The notes under the pieces are model-generated. The model did no database searches. It was not told where the DNA came from and saw nothing but the letters and a program-made list of their open reading frames with translations. A program made the translations under genes and the position numbers. A stretch of DNA of 64,000 bases from Methylosinus sp. PW1 (GTDB lineage: Bacteria > Pseudomonadota > Alphaproteobacteria > Rhizobiales > Beijerinckiaceae), in the NCBI RefSeq assembly GCF_000745215.1, contig NZ_JQNK01000002.1, positions 536,656-600,655 of the forward strand. The letters run 5' to 3'. Of this stretch, positions 11,001 through 19,749 are shown one piece after another. How positions within the stretch are numbered: position 1 is the first letter of the stretch; each line of letters starts with the position of its first letter.

Positions 11001-13568
11001 ATGCAGCGGCGATTTTTTCGTCTCGAGAATAGAAACATGGGCGCGACGGCCATAGCGACGGCGCTGAGCGCTCTCGTCTTCGGACAAGAGCCGGCCGTCG
11101 CGCATGTCGCAATGCCGGAGGCGGAGCTCGCCGCCGCAGTGCGCAGCTATGAGATTCCGGCGGGCTCCATCGCCGCCGCGCTCAATCGCCTCGCCGACGC
11201 CACCGGCGCGCAGCTCGTCTATAAATCGCGGCTGACGCGCGATCTGACGACACACGGCCTCACCGGCGCCTTCACGCTGGAAGACGCGCTCGATCGTCTG
11301 CTCGCCGGCACGGGCATAGGCTATCGCCTCACGCGCGACGGACGCAGCGTCGCCATCGTGCTCGCGCAGAACGAGACCACGCGCAATGACGCCGGAGCGG
11401 TTCCCTTGCCGCCGATCGACGTGGCGGCGGAGCGCGCGCGCGCGCTCCGCGCCGCAGCGCGCCACGCCGACGGCCCCTTCACGCCGATCGGCGCGACAGA
11501 GATCAGCGGCGAAGCGCTGGATACGCAGCGCGCCAACGCCAGCGACACGGCGCAACTGCTCTATTCGGCGCCGGGCGTCGACCTCTACGAGGCGGGCGGC
11601 GTGTCGCGCCTGCCGACGCTGCGCGGCCTCGCCGACGATCGCATCAAGATTTTGCTCGGCGGCGTCGAGATCACCTCGGCCTGCGCCAATCACATGAATC
11701 CGCCGCTCTCTTATATCGATCCGAACAATGTCGGAAAGATCGAGGTGCTCTCCGGCGTGACGCCGGTGAGCAAGGGCGGCGATTCGATCGCAGGCACGAT
11801 ATCAGTGACGCCCAAGCCGCCGATCTTCGCCAATCCGCGCGTCGCCTCGGCGCCCGGCCTCGTTCCATCGGTCGCGCCCGGCGTTCTCGCCTCGGGATCG
11901 ATCTCGGGCTTCTTCCGCAGCTCCAACAGCAGCTTCGGAGTCTCCGGCACGGCCAATGTCGCCACCGAGCATTTCAGCCTGCTCTACAATGGCGGCTACA
12001 CGCGCGGCTCCGATTATCACGCCGGCGACAATGGACCGAAGGTCCTCTCCACCGGCTTCATCTCCGAAAATCATTCGGCGACTCTCGCCTATCAGAACGA
12101 CGGACATCTCTTCACGCTGCGCGGCGGATACCAGAACATTCCCTATCAGGGCTTCGTCAATCAGCGCATGGATATGATCTATAATCGCGGCTATTCGGTC
12201 GACGCCGGCTATGAGGGCGCGTTCGAATGGGGCAAGCTCGAGGCGCGCGCCTTCTGGCATCATACGGCGCATAAGATGGGCTTTCTCTACGACAAGCAGC
12301 CCGCCAACATGCCGATGGACGCTTCCGGCACGGACTATGGATATCTGGTCAAGGCGGATATTCCGCTCGACTCTTCCAATCTTCTGCGCATCGGCAACGA
12401 GTTCCACGGCTATCATCTGAACGACTGGTGGCCGCCGATCATCGGCAGCATGATGATGGGTCCGGGGACCTATTGGAACATCAATGGCGGCCAGCGCGAC
12501 CGCATCGGCACATTCGCGGAATGGGAGGCGAAATGGTCGCCGCAATGGACGACATCGCTCGGCGTGCGCAATGATATCGTATGGATGAGCACGGGCGACG
12601 CCAGCGCCTATGATCCGCGCAATCCCGTCCCCATGGGCATGATGGGTATGATGGGCATGGGCATGGGCATGGCCAATCCAGACGCGACGGCGGCGCGTTT
12701 CTTCAACGCCCGCAGCCATGCGCGCACCGACGTGAATTTCGACATGACCGCGCTCGTCCGCTACCAGGCCGACGAGACGAGCACATATGAGCTCGGCTAT
12801 TCGCGCAAGACACGCTCGCCCAATCTCTATGAGCGCTATGTGTTCGGCGTCGGCGGCATGGCGAGCAGCATGATCGGCTGGTTCGGCGACGCCAATGGCT
12901 ATGTCGGCAATCTCGATCTGAAGCCCGAGGTCGCGCATACAGTGAGCTTCACGGCCGCTTGGCGCGATCCCGTCGCCCATGATTGGGAGGTGAAAGCGAC
13001 GCCCTATTTCAGCTATGTCGAGAATTTCATCGACGCCGATCGCATCGGCGGCTTCAGCGACAAGAATGGACGCTGGTTTCCCATTCTGCAGTTCCGCAAT
13101 CACAAGGCCGAGCTCTATGGCTTCGATCTCTCCGGCCGCGGCAAGCTCTATGAGGCGCCCGATGTCGGCAGCTTCACGCTCTCCGGCGTCATCGGCTATG
13201 TCTATGGCGAGAATCTCGATCGCGGCGACGGGCTCTATCACATCATGCCGCTCAACGCCCGCTTCGCTCTCGAGCACAAGCTCGGCGGCTGGAGCAGCGC
13301 CGTCGAGCTGCAGCTGGTCGACAGCAAGACGCATGTGAGCACAGCGCGCAACGAGCTGAAGACGCCCTCCTATGGCCTCGTCAATCTGCGCACCGCCTAT
13401 GAATGGGACGCATTCCGCATCGATCTCGGCGTCACCAATATCGCCGACGTTCGCTACTATTCGCCGCTCGGCGGCTTCGACTACGCCGATTACAAGAAGA
13501 CGAGCGTCTTCGGCGCCGTGCCGGGACAAGGCCGCTCCTATTATGCGGGGCTGACGGTGAAGTTCTGA
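11001..13568 (+). CDS. TonB-dependent receptor with STN domain and OprC-like copper motifs
   Basis: The 855-residue outer-membrane receptor starts at ATG 11001 behind GGAGAAGGG. After the signal peptide comes an STN signalling domain (about residues 49-118: YEIPAGSIAAALNRLADATG...). The plug follows with PTLRGLADDRIKILLGGVEI, then a 22-strand barrel ending in aromatic YYAGLTVKF. The plug carries C228-A-N-H-M232 followed by NPPLSYIDP, and the barrel carries H424-K-M426. These match the CxxxM and HxM copper ligands of Pseudomonas OprC in motif and similar separation (196 versus about 180 residues). A Met-rich loop (M545-M557, 8 Met in 13) adds to the case. Copper as ligand is a strong inference, not proven. 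The STN domain and upstream FecI/FecR pair imply ligand-controlled transcription. Confidence 0.92.
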   Translation: MQRRFFRLENRNMGATAIATALSALVFGQEPAVAHVAMPEAELAAAVRSYEIPAGSIAAALNRLADATGAQLVYKSRLTRDLTTHGLTGAFTLEDALDRLLAGTGIGYRLTRDGRSVAIVLAQNETTRNDAGAVPLPPIDVAAERARALRAAARHADGPFTPIGATEISGEALDTQRANASDTAQLLYSAPGVDLYEAGGVSRLPTLRGLADDRIKILLGGVEITSACANHMNPPLSYIDPNNVGKIEVLSGVTPVSKGGDSIAGTISVTPKPPIFANPRVASAPGLVPSVAPGVLASGSISGFFRSSNSSFGVSGTANVATEHFSLLYNGGYTRGSDYHAGDNGPKVLSTGFISENHSATLAYQNDGHLFTLRGGYQNIPYQGFVNQRMDMIYNRGYSVDAGYEGAFEWGKLEARAFWHHTAHKMGFLYDKQPANMPMDASGTDYGYLVKADIPLDSSNLLRIGNEFHGYHLNDWWPPIIGSMMMGPGTYWNINGGQRDRIGTFAEWEAKWSPQWTTSLGVRNDIVWMSTGDASAYDPRNPVPMGMMGMMGMGMGMANPDATAARFFNARSHARTDVNFDMTALVRYQADETSTYELGYSRKTRSPNLYERYVFGVGGMASSMIGWFGDANGYVGNLDLKPEVAHTVSFTAAWRDPVAHDWEVKATPYFSYVENFIDADRIGGFSDKNGRWFPILQFRNHKAELYGFDLSGRGKLYEAPDVGSFTLSGVIGYVYGENLDRGDGLYHIMPLNARFALEHKLGGWSSAVELQLVDSKTHVSTARNELKTPSYGLVNLRTAYEWDAFRIDLGVTNIADVRYYSPLGGFDYADYKKTSVFGAVPGQGRSYYAGLTVKF

Positions 13569-13663
13569 GCTTCGCCTTTTGCGCGGCCGGGCGAGACATG
13601 CGATAGACGGGGCGAGAGGCGCGGGCAGCGCCTTTCGTTCCCGCCGCAGCAGGATCGCCCGAC

Positions 13664-14629
13664 ATGCCGCTCACCGAATCGCAGCTCATCGGAACGCCCG
13701 ACAATCCCGTGCCGCCCAATGCGAAGGTCTACGCCATTCGCACGGCGGACGGACGCAGCCTGCGCGCGGCGAGCTTCGCGCCGCCGCGTGGGGCGATCGG
13801 CACAGTGGCGCTGTTTCAGGGCCGGGCCGAGTTCATCGAAAAATATTTCGAGACGATCAATGATCTGCTCGCCCGCGACCTTCATGTGGTGACGCTGGAT
13901 TGGCGCGGACAGGGCGGCTCGGAGCGCGACCTTTCCGATCCGCGCAAGGGCCATGTCGATGATTTCGCGCTCTATCAGCGCGATCTCGACGCCTTCATCA
14001 CCGACGTCCTGGCGCTCGAATGCCCCTCCCCCTGGCATGCGCTGGCGCATTCCATGGGCGGCGCCATATTGCTCGATCGCGTCCATTCGGCGCGCTCGCC
14101 TTTCGATCGCGTCATCGTCGCCGCGCCAATGGTCGATTTCGAAGGGCTGCGCTTTCCGATCGGCGCGCGCGCCATCGCCGACACGCTCGACATGTTCGGG
14201 CTCGGCGCCATGTATGTGCCGGGCGGCGGACCGAAATCGCTGGAGGAGCTGCCCTTCGAGGGCAATCGTCTGACCTCCGATCCCGCGCGCTTCTCCCGCA
14301 ACGCCGACATCGTGCGCGCCGCGCCGCATCTCGCCATAGGGGATCCAACGGTCGGCTGGGTCAACGCCGCCTTTCGGCTGATGAAGCAGTTCGCCGCGCC
14401 CGAATACGCCCGCGCCGTGCGCTCGCCGGTGATGGCCTTTCTCTGCGGGCGCGACCGCATCATTTCCTCCCGCGCGATCGAGCGATTCGCTCAGCGGCTG
14501 CCGGTCGCGAGCCTGATAGAGGTTCCCGGCGCGCGTCACGAATTGCTGATGGAGCGCGACGAATTGCGCGAGCAGTTCTGGGCGGCCTTCGACGCTTTCG
14601 TTCCCGGCGAGGCGGTGGACAGCGCCTGA
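13664..14629 (+). CDS. Alpha/beta hydrolase, lysophospholipase/monoacylglycerol lipase type
   Basis: The 321-residue serine hydrolase of the S33/PldB group has the nucleophile elbow AHS130MGG. The oxyanion region is VALFQGRAEFIEKY, and the DWRGQGGSER segment is typical of lysophospholipase L2-like enzymes. The acid is in FLCGRDRIIS, and the catalytic His is in PGARHELLME. There is no signal peptide. It is expected to cleave acyl esters of lysophospholipids or monoglycerides at the inner membrane; the substrate is not determined by sequence. It starts 95 bases after the receptor gene, on the same strand, but no functional link is evident. Confidence 0.85.
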   Translation: MPLTESQLIGTPDNPVPPNAKVYAIRTADGRSLRAASFAPPRGAIGTVALFQGRAEFIEKYFETINDLLARDLHVVTLDWRGQGGSERDLSDPRKGHVDDFALYQRDLDAFITDVLALECPSPWHALAHSMGGAILLDRVHSARSPFDRVIVAAPMVDFEGLRFPIGARAIADTLDMFGLGAMYVPGGGPKSLEELPFEGNRLTSDPARFSRNADIVRAAPHLAIGDPTVGWVNAAFRLMKQFAAPEYARAVRSPVMAFLCGRDRIISSRAIERFAQRLPVASLIEVPGARHELLMERDELREQFWAAFDAFVPGEAVDSA

Positions 14630-14639
14630 GCGCTTCCGA

Positions 14640-15089
14640 TCACTCGAAGGCGGTCTGAAAGCGCACGATCGCCCGCGCCACCGGCCGCGTCGGCAGATAG
14701 CAGAAGGAGTTGGTGGCGATCTTCGCCTCCTTGCAGTGCTCGTGCTCGGCGTTCCATTCATAGCCGAGCCGCTCCATGCAGGCGACGATATGATCGTGCA
14801 ATACTCGGCTGTTCTTGTGCCGCTCCTCCGGGAGCTTGCTCTCGCCGTCGAGCTCGCAATCGGTGACGTCGATCTTCAGCCCGGCGAAATAGCGTCCGCT
14901 GCTGCTGCCGGTGACGAAGACGAATTCGGTGGCGACGATAAAGGCGAGACCGACGGCGAAAGCGACGCGCGCCTTGAACTTGCTGTCGAAATAATCGATG
15001 CCGATGAAGGACAGAGCGCCCAGCGCCAGCAATCCGCCGCCGAGCATGAGCGTCAGCGGAGCCACGAAGGCGGCGATATCCTCATTCAT
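14640..15089 (-). CDS. Two-TM membrane protein with Cys-rich domain (paralog 1)
   Basis: The product has 149 residues from ATG 15089 (MNEDIAAFVAPL); the open frame runs 28 codons further upstream without coding character. Two hydrophobic helices (residues ~8-28 and ~36-58) are followed by a soluble domain with spaced cysteines. These read DCELDGE, HIVACMERLGYEW, HEHCKEA, and TNSFCYLP, ending RFQTAFE. The protein aligns along its full length with the product of 15224-15670, so the two genes are a tandem duplication. I recognise no family. Four conserved Cys could form two disulfides if the domain is periplasmic. Function is unknown. Confidence 0.75.
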   Translation of the reverse strand: MNEDIAAFVAPLTLMLGGGLLALGALSFIGIDYFDSKFKARVAFAVGLAFIVATEFVFVTGSSSGRYFAGLKIDVTDCELDGESKLPEERHKNSRVLHDHIVACMERLGYEWNAEHEHCKEAKIATNSFCYLPTRPVARAIVRFQTAFE

Positions 15090-15223
15090 CGGCACGTCTC
15101 CCGTCTGTTCCCGACGGGGCGCCGCCTTCCCCTCAGTCTCGAGGTCAAATGGAGCAAGCCCTCCAACCGGCAAGCGCCCCGCACGAGGCGAGCGGCGAGC
15201 TTAGACTCGCCGCCGCGGTCGGG

Positions 15224-15670
15224 CTATTCGAATCTCAGCTGAAACGCGGTGATCGCGCGCTCGAAGCCGGTGGCCGGCAGATAGCAATAGGCATTGGTTG
15301 CGACCGGCGCATCCTTGCAATTGCGATGCGCGGGAGCCCATTCATAGCCGGCCTCCTGCATGCAGCCGAGAATATGCTTGTGGATGACATTGACATCCAC
15401 GCCGAGGCGCGCCTCTGGATGCGCCGACTCGCCCTCGAGCTCACAGGCGGAAGTCTGCACCTGCTGCGCCTTGAAGAAGGAGACGCTGCTGCCGGCGAGC
15501 ACCACCTCGAGCGCGGCGAGAACGATTGAGCCCGCGACGAGCGCCGCGATCGCCTGGACGCGCGACTTCAGAAATTGAATCTCGATGAAGTAGAGCCCGC
15601 CGGCGGCGATCAGCGCGCATCCGATGACGAGAGCGAAAGGGGTGACGAAAACCGAGAGATCCTGATTCAT
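15224..15670 (-). CDS. Two-TM membrane protein with Cys-rich domain (paralog 2)
   Basis: The 148-residue product starts MNQDLSVFVTPFALVIG. It has two hydrophobic segments and then the same C-terminal pattern as its neighbour: ACELEGE, HILGCMQEAGYEW, HRNCKDA, TNAYCYLP, ERAITAFQLRFE. It lies upstream of paralog 1 on the minus strand with a 134-base gap and may share its transcript. The acidic residues before CELxGE and the GYEW and ATNxYCYLP blocks are the most conserved parts, so the domain rather than the membrane part probably carries the function, which is unknown. Confidence 0.75.
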   Translation of the reverse strand: MNQDLSVFVTPFALVIGCALIAAGGLYFIEIQFLKSRVQAIAALVAGSIVLAALEVVLAGSSVSFFKAQQVQTSACELEGESAHPEARLGVDVNVIHKHILGCMQEAGYEWAPAHRNCKDAPVATNAYCYLPATGFERAITAFQLRFE

Positions 15671-15917
15671 CTGCTTCCTCCTGCATTGCGAGCGCGCAAG
15701 CGCCCTTGTTCGATGATCTTCCGATCATCGGCATCGAGCAGGAGTCATCAGCCTCTTCGGCGGTTGTAGGGGGCACCCCATCCCCTGGCGCGCGGGCTAT
15801 CGCCCTCGCGGCCTTATGTAGCTAATTCGATACATAAGCCTGGTCGGGTCGTCAATGCGCCTGGATGAAAGTCTGGTGAAAGCCTCGGCGCCACTTATCG
15901 GCCCAGCAGACACCGCC

Positions 15918-16561
15918 TCACTTGATTTCGGCGAAGCCCAACGGCCTGGCGGCAGTCGGCGCGGCGGTCGGCTCGCCCCGCGTCGCGGCGGCGATCGTCA
16001 CGCCCGATTCGGCGCCCGCCGCGGCGGCTATGGCCTCCGGCGTATCGGAGAGAAAGGCGGCGAGCTCGTCGGCGCCCCGCGCCGCGACCGCGGCCAACGC
16101 GCGATCGTCGAGCAGCGTCCAGGGATCGCCGGCGCCGGTGACGGCCACTTCGTCGGTGAGGCGGCGGGCGCGTCGTCCATTGCGGTCGAAGACATCGAAG
16201 ACATAGGCGAAGCGCGTCGCCCCTTCCGCGCTCGCATAGGCGGTGAGATAGCCGCGCAGGCGATAGGCGGCCGCCGGCTCCTCGGAAGCGGCGATGTCTC
16301 GGCTCTCCGTCGCGCGGGCGAAGGCCGGACGGAAGCGCGCCAGCGCATCCTCCGGCGCGCCTTCCAGGCTGATGAGCGCCACGGGCGCGCCATGGGGCTG
16401 ACGCCGGGCCGCGGCGCCGGATGCTGCCGCTGGGCGAGCTGCTCGGCCCGCGGATGGCCGATCTCGACCGCCGTATCGACGCAGCCGGCGAGCATCAGCG
16501 CGCCGATCGCCGCGCAGAACGGCCCGAAAAAGCGAAGGGCGGAGCGTTTCAGATCGCGCAT
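15918..16561 (-). pseudogene. Outer-membrane-type lipoprotein gene with an apparent frameshift
   Basis: The N-terminal half (from ATG 16561, MRDLKRSALRFF) has a lipoprotein signal with lipobox LMLAGC, then VDTAVEIGHPRAEQLAQRQ. The C-terminal half continues in another frame from about VALISLEGAPEDALARFRPAFARATESRD to the stop at 15918. Adding one base in the CCCC run at about 16388-16391 joins them into one ~214-residue protein (...GVSPHGAPVALISLEG...). The second half looks well conserved in codon use, so the break is either recent or a sequencing error. I do not recognise the family. The gene is divergent from pal. Confidence 0.6.
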
Positions 16562-16867
16562 CGTCTCCAGCACCCTCCGCCTCATGATGAAGAAAGTGCT
16601 AACAATGATCCGGGCGGCGGTCCAGCCCCCGCATTCCCCATACGCAATTCCCTGTGGGACAAGGCGCATCGCCTTTCGCGCCGCCTTTTCGCCTCACTGC
16701 CGCCACGGACCGCGTCGACGATCAAGCTCACGTTAACCTTACCGCGCTTTCGCGCGCCGCATCGAGGCGCGCAAAGCTTTCGTCAAGGTTGACGGAACCT
16801 TCGCTTAACCCCTGCGCAGATAGGACTGGCGACAGCAGAGACCCGTCGTCAGAGGAGCTTAGAGGAA
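16562..16867. other. Intergenic region upstream of pal
   Basis: This stretch of 306 bases lies between the divergent lipoprotein gene and pal. It contains GTTAACCTT and GTCAAGGTTGACGG-like sequence around 16733-16800 and an AGAGGAGCTTAGAGG stretch just before pal. Both promoters should lie here; no other feature is clear. Confidence 0.4.
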
Positions 16868-17380
16868 ATGGCATTGCTTTCCGCCGCGCGCGCCCTGCGC
16901 TTCGCCGTCGCCGTTCTGGCGGCCGTCTCGCTCGGCGCCTGCGCCAAAAACGCCGAGGACGAGAACGCAGCGCTCGCCGGCGGGGCCAATGGACGTGGCG
17001 GCTACGCCGCCCCCGGAAGCCCGCAGGATTTCGTCGTCAATGTCGGCGACCGCGTCTATTTCGAGACCGATTCGAGCGAGCTGACGCCCACCGCGCAGGC
17101 GACGCTCGACAAGCAGTCCGACTGGCTGCAGCGCTACGGCCGCTATTCCTTCACCGTGGAGGGCCATGCGGACGAGCGCGGCACGCGCGAATATAATTTC
17201 GCGCTCGGCGCCCGCCGCGCCGAGGTGGTGAAGAACTACCTCGCCTCGCGCGGCCTCTCCGCCGGCCGCATCCGCACGATCAGCTATGGCAAGGAGCGTC
17301 CGGTCGCGGTCTGCGACGATATTTCCTGCTGGTCGCAGAACCGCCGCGCCGTCACCGTGCTGTCGGGCGGCAATTCTTGA
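16868..17380 (+). CDS. pal: Peptidoglycan-associated lipoprotein Pal
   Basis: This 170-residue outer-membrane lipoprotein has lipobox SLGAC (acylated Cys near residue 25), a short Gly-rich linker and a C-terminal OmpA-like peptidoglycan-binding domain. Diagnostic stretches are VYFETDSSELTPTAQATLDKQ, VEGHADERGTREYN and LGARRAEVVKNYL. Pal ties the outer membrane to the wall and works with TolQRAB in envelope constriction at division. The extra disulfide-capable pair CDDISC near the end is common in alphaproteobacterial Pal. The tol genes that usually precede pal are not found in the window. Confidence 0.95.
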   Translation: MALLSAARALRFAVAVLAAVSLGACAKNAEDENAALAGGANGRGGYAAPGSPQDFVVNVGDRVYFETDSSELTPTAQATLDKQSDWLQRYGRYSFTVEGHADERGTREYNFALGARRAEVVKNYLASRGLSAGRIRTISYGKERPVAVCDDISCWSQNRRAVTVLSGGNS

Positions 17381-17468
17381 CCCGCAAAATGCGCCGAGGC
17401 CCCTCCCCGGCGCTTGCATCCTCGGCCGCGATGCGGCATTGAGAGCCCCGACGGCGCGCCGTCACCGC

Positions 17469-17545
17469 AGGAGTGTAGCTCAATCGGCTAGAGCACCGGT
17501 CTCCAAAACCGGGGGTTGGGGGTTCGAGTCCCTCCACTCCTGCCA
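17469..17545 (+). tRNA. tRNA-Trp (anticodon CCA)
   Basis: A complete cloverleaf is present. The acceptor AGGAGTG pairs with CACTCCT, the discriminator is G and an encoded CCA end is present. The D-arm is AGCTCAATCGGCTAGAGC. The anticodon stem-loop is CCGGT-CTCCAAA-ACCGG with CCA at 17503-17505. The T-arm is GGGGGTTCGAGTCCCTC. The CCA anticodon reads UGG, tryptophan. The secE-nusG genes that often follow tRNA-Trp are not here. Confidence 0.95.
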
Positions 17546-17637
17546 GCTCCTCCCAAAATTCAGCCCAACAAAGATCGCGCAGCCGGGCTTTCGGCGAAGC
17601 GCGATATCGATGTGCATTTCGTGATCGGGATGTTTCG

Positions 17638-19749
17638 ATGCGTTCCATGCTCGCCGGCGCCGCCATTCTCGCATTTCTGATTTCCGCCGGGACGGCGCGC
17701 GCCTGTGGCGGCGGCGATCCGACGCCCGGACGCTGGGCGCTCGATCAAAAGAGCTATGCCGAGCAGAATGGCATGCCCTTCCTCGATCCGGGCAATGACA
17801 CACGTCTCAATCTCCTCTTTCTGATGATCGACGCCGATCCGGCGCTGCGGCCGAAGGACGAGGCGATTTCAAAGGGCGAGGAGAAGCTCGACTTCTATTC
17901 TTCTGTGCTGTTCTTTCGGCCCGATTTCACCGACGCCTGCCGGAAAGGCGCGGCGGCGCGCGACCGCAAGGACGAGGCCGCGAGCGCTTTCGCCGATGGC
18001 GAGGGAACGCGCTGCGTCTCGCTCGACTCCGGCCGGGCCGCCTTCACGGCCGCGGTCGAGGCGGAGCCCGCGCTTTCCGCCGAAGAGCGCCGTGCGCTGA
18101 CGGCGGCGCGGGACAAGATCGCTCCCTCCTGCCGCAATGAGAAAGCCGACGCGGCCGCGCAAAAAGCGCTCGCGCAAGTCGCGCCCTCGGCCGCCGGGCA
18201 GGAGTTCGCGTCCTATCTGATCGGCGCCGACGCTTTCTACGAAGGCGATTTCGATCGCGCGCTGGAGCGCTTCGGCAAGCTCGACTCGGCGCGCAACGCC
18301 TGGCTGCGCGAGGCGGCGCGCTACATGACCGCCCGCGCTCTGCTCAACAAGGCGCAAATCGGCGCCTTCGCCGATTTCGACGCGACCGCGACGCCCAATG
18401 TGACCGATCGCGCGACGCTCACCGCGGCTCAGGCCGCCTTTCAGACCTATCTGAAATCCTATTCCACGGGGCGCTACGCCGCCTCGGCGCAGGGACTGTT
18501 GCGGCGCGTCTATTGGCTGGCGGCGGATGACGAGCGCCTCGCCGCCGAATATGGCCGGCAGATCGCGCAGGGGAGCGGCGCCAAGGTCGGTCTCGACGGC
18601 GTCGATCTGGCGCAGGAGATCGACGCCAAATATCTGACAACCGCCAAAGACCATGCGAGCCGCGAGCCGCTCCTGCTGGCGACGCAGGATTTGATGAAGC
18701 TGCGCTCCGACGGCAAGGAGACGCATCTCGCAGCCGCGGAGCTGGACGCGCAGGCGCAGGCCTTCGCCGGACGCGAGGATCTCTTCGGCTTTCTGAAAGC
18801 TGCGCGCGCCTATTACGCCGACGCCGATTTCGCGGCGACGCTGCAAGCGCTCGGCGCTCCCATCGCGGCGCCGCGCTCCTATCTCGCTTTCAGCCGCGAG
18901 ACCTTGCGCGGCCAGGCGCTGATGGCCTCTGGCCAATATCCCCAGGCGATCGAGCATTGGGCGAAGCTGCGCGGAACCGTCTCCAATCCCTTGTGGAAAG
19001 AGGCGGTCGAGCTGGGCCTCGCCCTGAGCTATGAGCGCGCCGGCATGGCGAACAAGGTCTTCCTGCCGGAGACGCGGCTCTCCTCGCCGCGCATTCGCGC
19101 GATTCTGCTGCGCCACACGGCCGGGCCGATCCTGCTGCGCATGGCCGTGGCCGATCCGCAGGCGAGCGCGGAGGAGCGCAAGCTCGCCCGCTTCCTCCTG
19201 CTCTACAAGGAGGCGACGCGCGGCCAATATGCGAATTTCCTGCGCGATTTTACGGCCGAAGGCCTCGCGAAGGACGACGCCGAGGCGCCGGAAGTGTCCG
19301 ATCTCCCCAAATCGGCGATCTTCCTCTCCTCGCCCGCCAATGAGCCCTATAAATGCCCAGCGCCCAAGGCGGTGGTGGCGGAGCTCGCCGCCGATCCGCG
19401 CTCCGCGCATGGGCAGCTCTGCCTCGGCGATTTTGTCCGTCACTCCGGTTTCGCCCGTTTCGACGCATGGCGTCCGGCGGCGGACGAGCTGGGCGGCGCC
19501 AAAGCCATCTTCCCCGGCGAGCCTTTCTCGCGGGGCGATGTCTATCAGCGGCTGATCGCCGATCCGGCCACCAAGGACGCCGACCGAGCCTATGCGCTCT
19601 ATCGCGCCATCAACTGCTACGCCCCGGCGGGCAGCAATGATTGCGGCGGCAAGGATGTCGACAAGACGCAACGAAAGACCTGGTTTCAAACGCTGAAATC
19701 ACGCTATGGCGCGACGCAATGGGCGCGCGGGCTGCAATATTACTGGTGA
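17638..19749 (+). CDS. Large exported alpha-helical (TPR-like) protein, unknown function
   Basis: The 703-residue product has a signal peptide (MRSMLAGAAILAFLISAGTARA, mature N-terminus CGGGDP). The rest is helical and rich in Ala, Glu and Arg. It contains repeated degenerate helix pairs such as GADAFYEGDFDRALERFGKL and SYLAFSRETLRGQALMASGQYPQAIEHW, which look like tetratricopeptide units. Several Cys in the C-terminal part (YKCPAPK, GQLCLGD, INCYAPAGSNDCGG) suggest disulfides in the periplasm. Its stop codon overlaps the GTG of the next gene, so the two are translationally coupled. No recognised family name or function. Confidence 0.75.
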   Translation: MRSMLAGAAILAFLISAGTARACGGGDPTPGRWALDQKSYAEQNGMPFLDPGNDTRLNLLFLMIDADPALRPKDEAISKGEEKLDFYSSVLFFRPDFTDACRKGAAARDRKDEAASAFADGEGTRCVSLDSGRAAFTAAVEAEPALSAEERRALTAARDKIAPSCRNEKADAAAQKALAQVAPSAAGQEFASYLIGADAFYEGDFDRALERFGKLDSARNAWLREAARYMTARALLNKAQIGAFADFDATATPNVTDRATLTAAQAAFQTYLKSYSTGRYAASAQGLLRRVYWLAADDERLAAEYGRQIAQGSGAKVGLDGVDLAQEIDAKYLTTAKDHASREPLLLATQDLMKLRSDGKETHLAAAELDAQAQAFAGREDLFGFLKAARAYYADADFAATLQALGAPIAAPRSYLAFSRETLRGQALMASGQYPQAIEHWAKLRGTVSNPLWKEAVELGLALSYERAGMANKVFLPETRLSSPRIRAILLRHTAGPILLRMAVADPQASAEERKLARFLLLYKEATRGQYANFLRDFTAEGLAKDDAEAPEVSDLPKSAIFLSSPANEPYKCPAPKAVVAELAADPRSAHGQLCLGDFVRHSGFARFDAWRPAADELGGAKAIFPGEPFSRGDVYQRLIADPATKDADRAYALYRAINCYAPAGSNDCGGKDVDKTQRKTWFQTLKSRYGATQWARGLQYYW

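Noticed and set aside
9359..13568. Methanobactin operon (mbnI-mbnR-mbnT)
   Set aside because: The sigma, anti-sigma and receptor order fits. However, no Cys-containing mbnA precursor or mbnB/mbnC genes lie near, and the receptor has direct copper-binding motifs of the OprC type.
17469..17545. tRNA-Trp as integration site of a mobile island
   Set aside because: No integrase, no repeated tRNA 3' end downstream and no compositional change was found after the gene.
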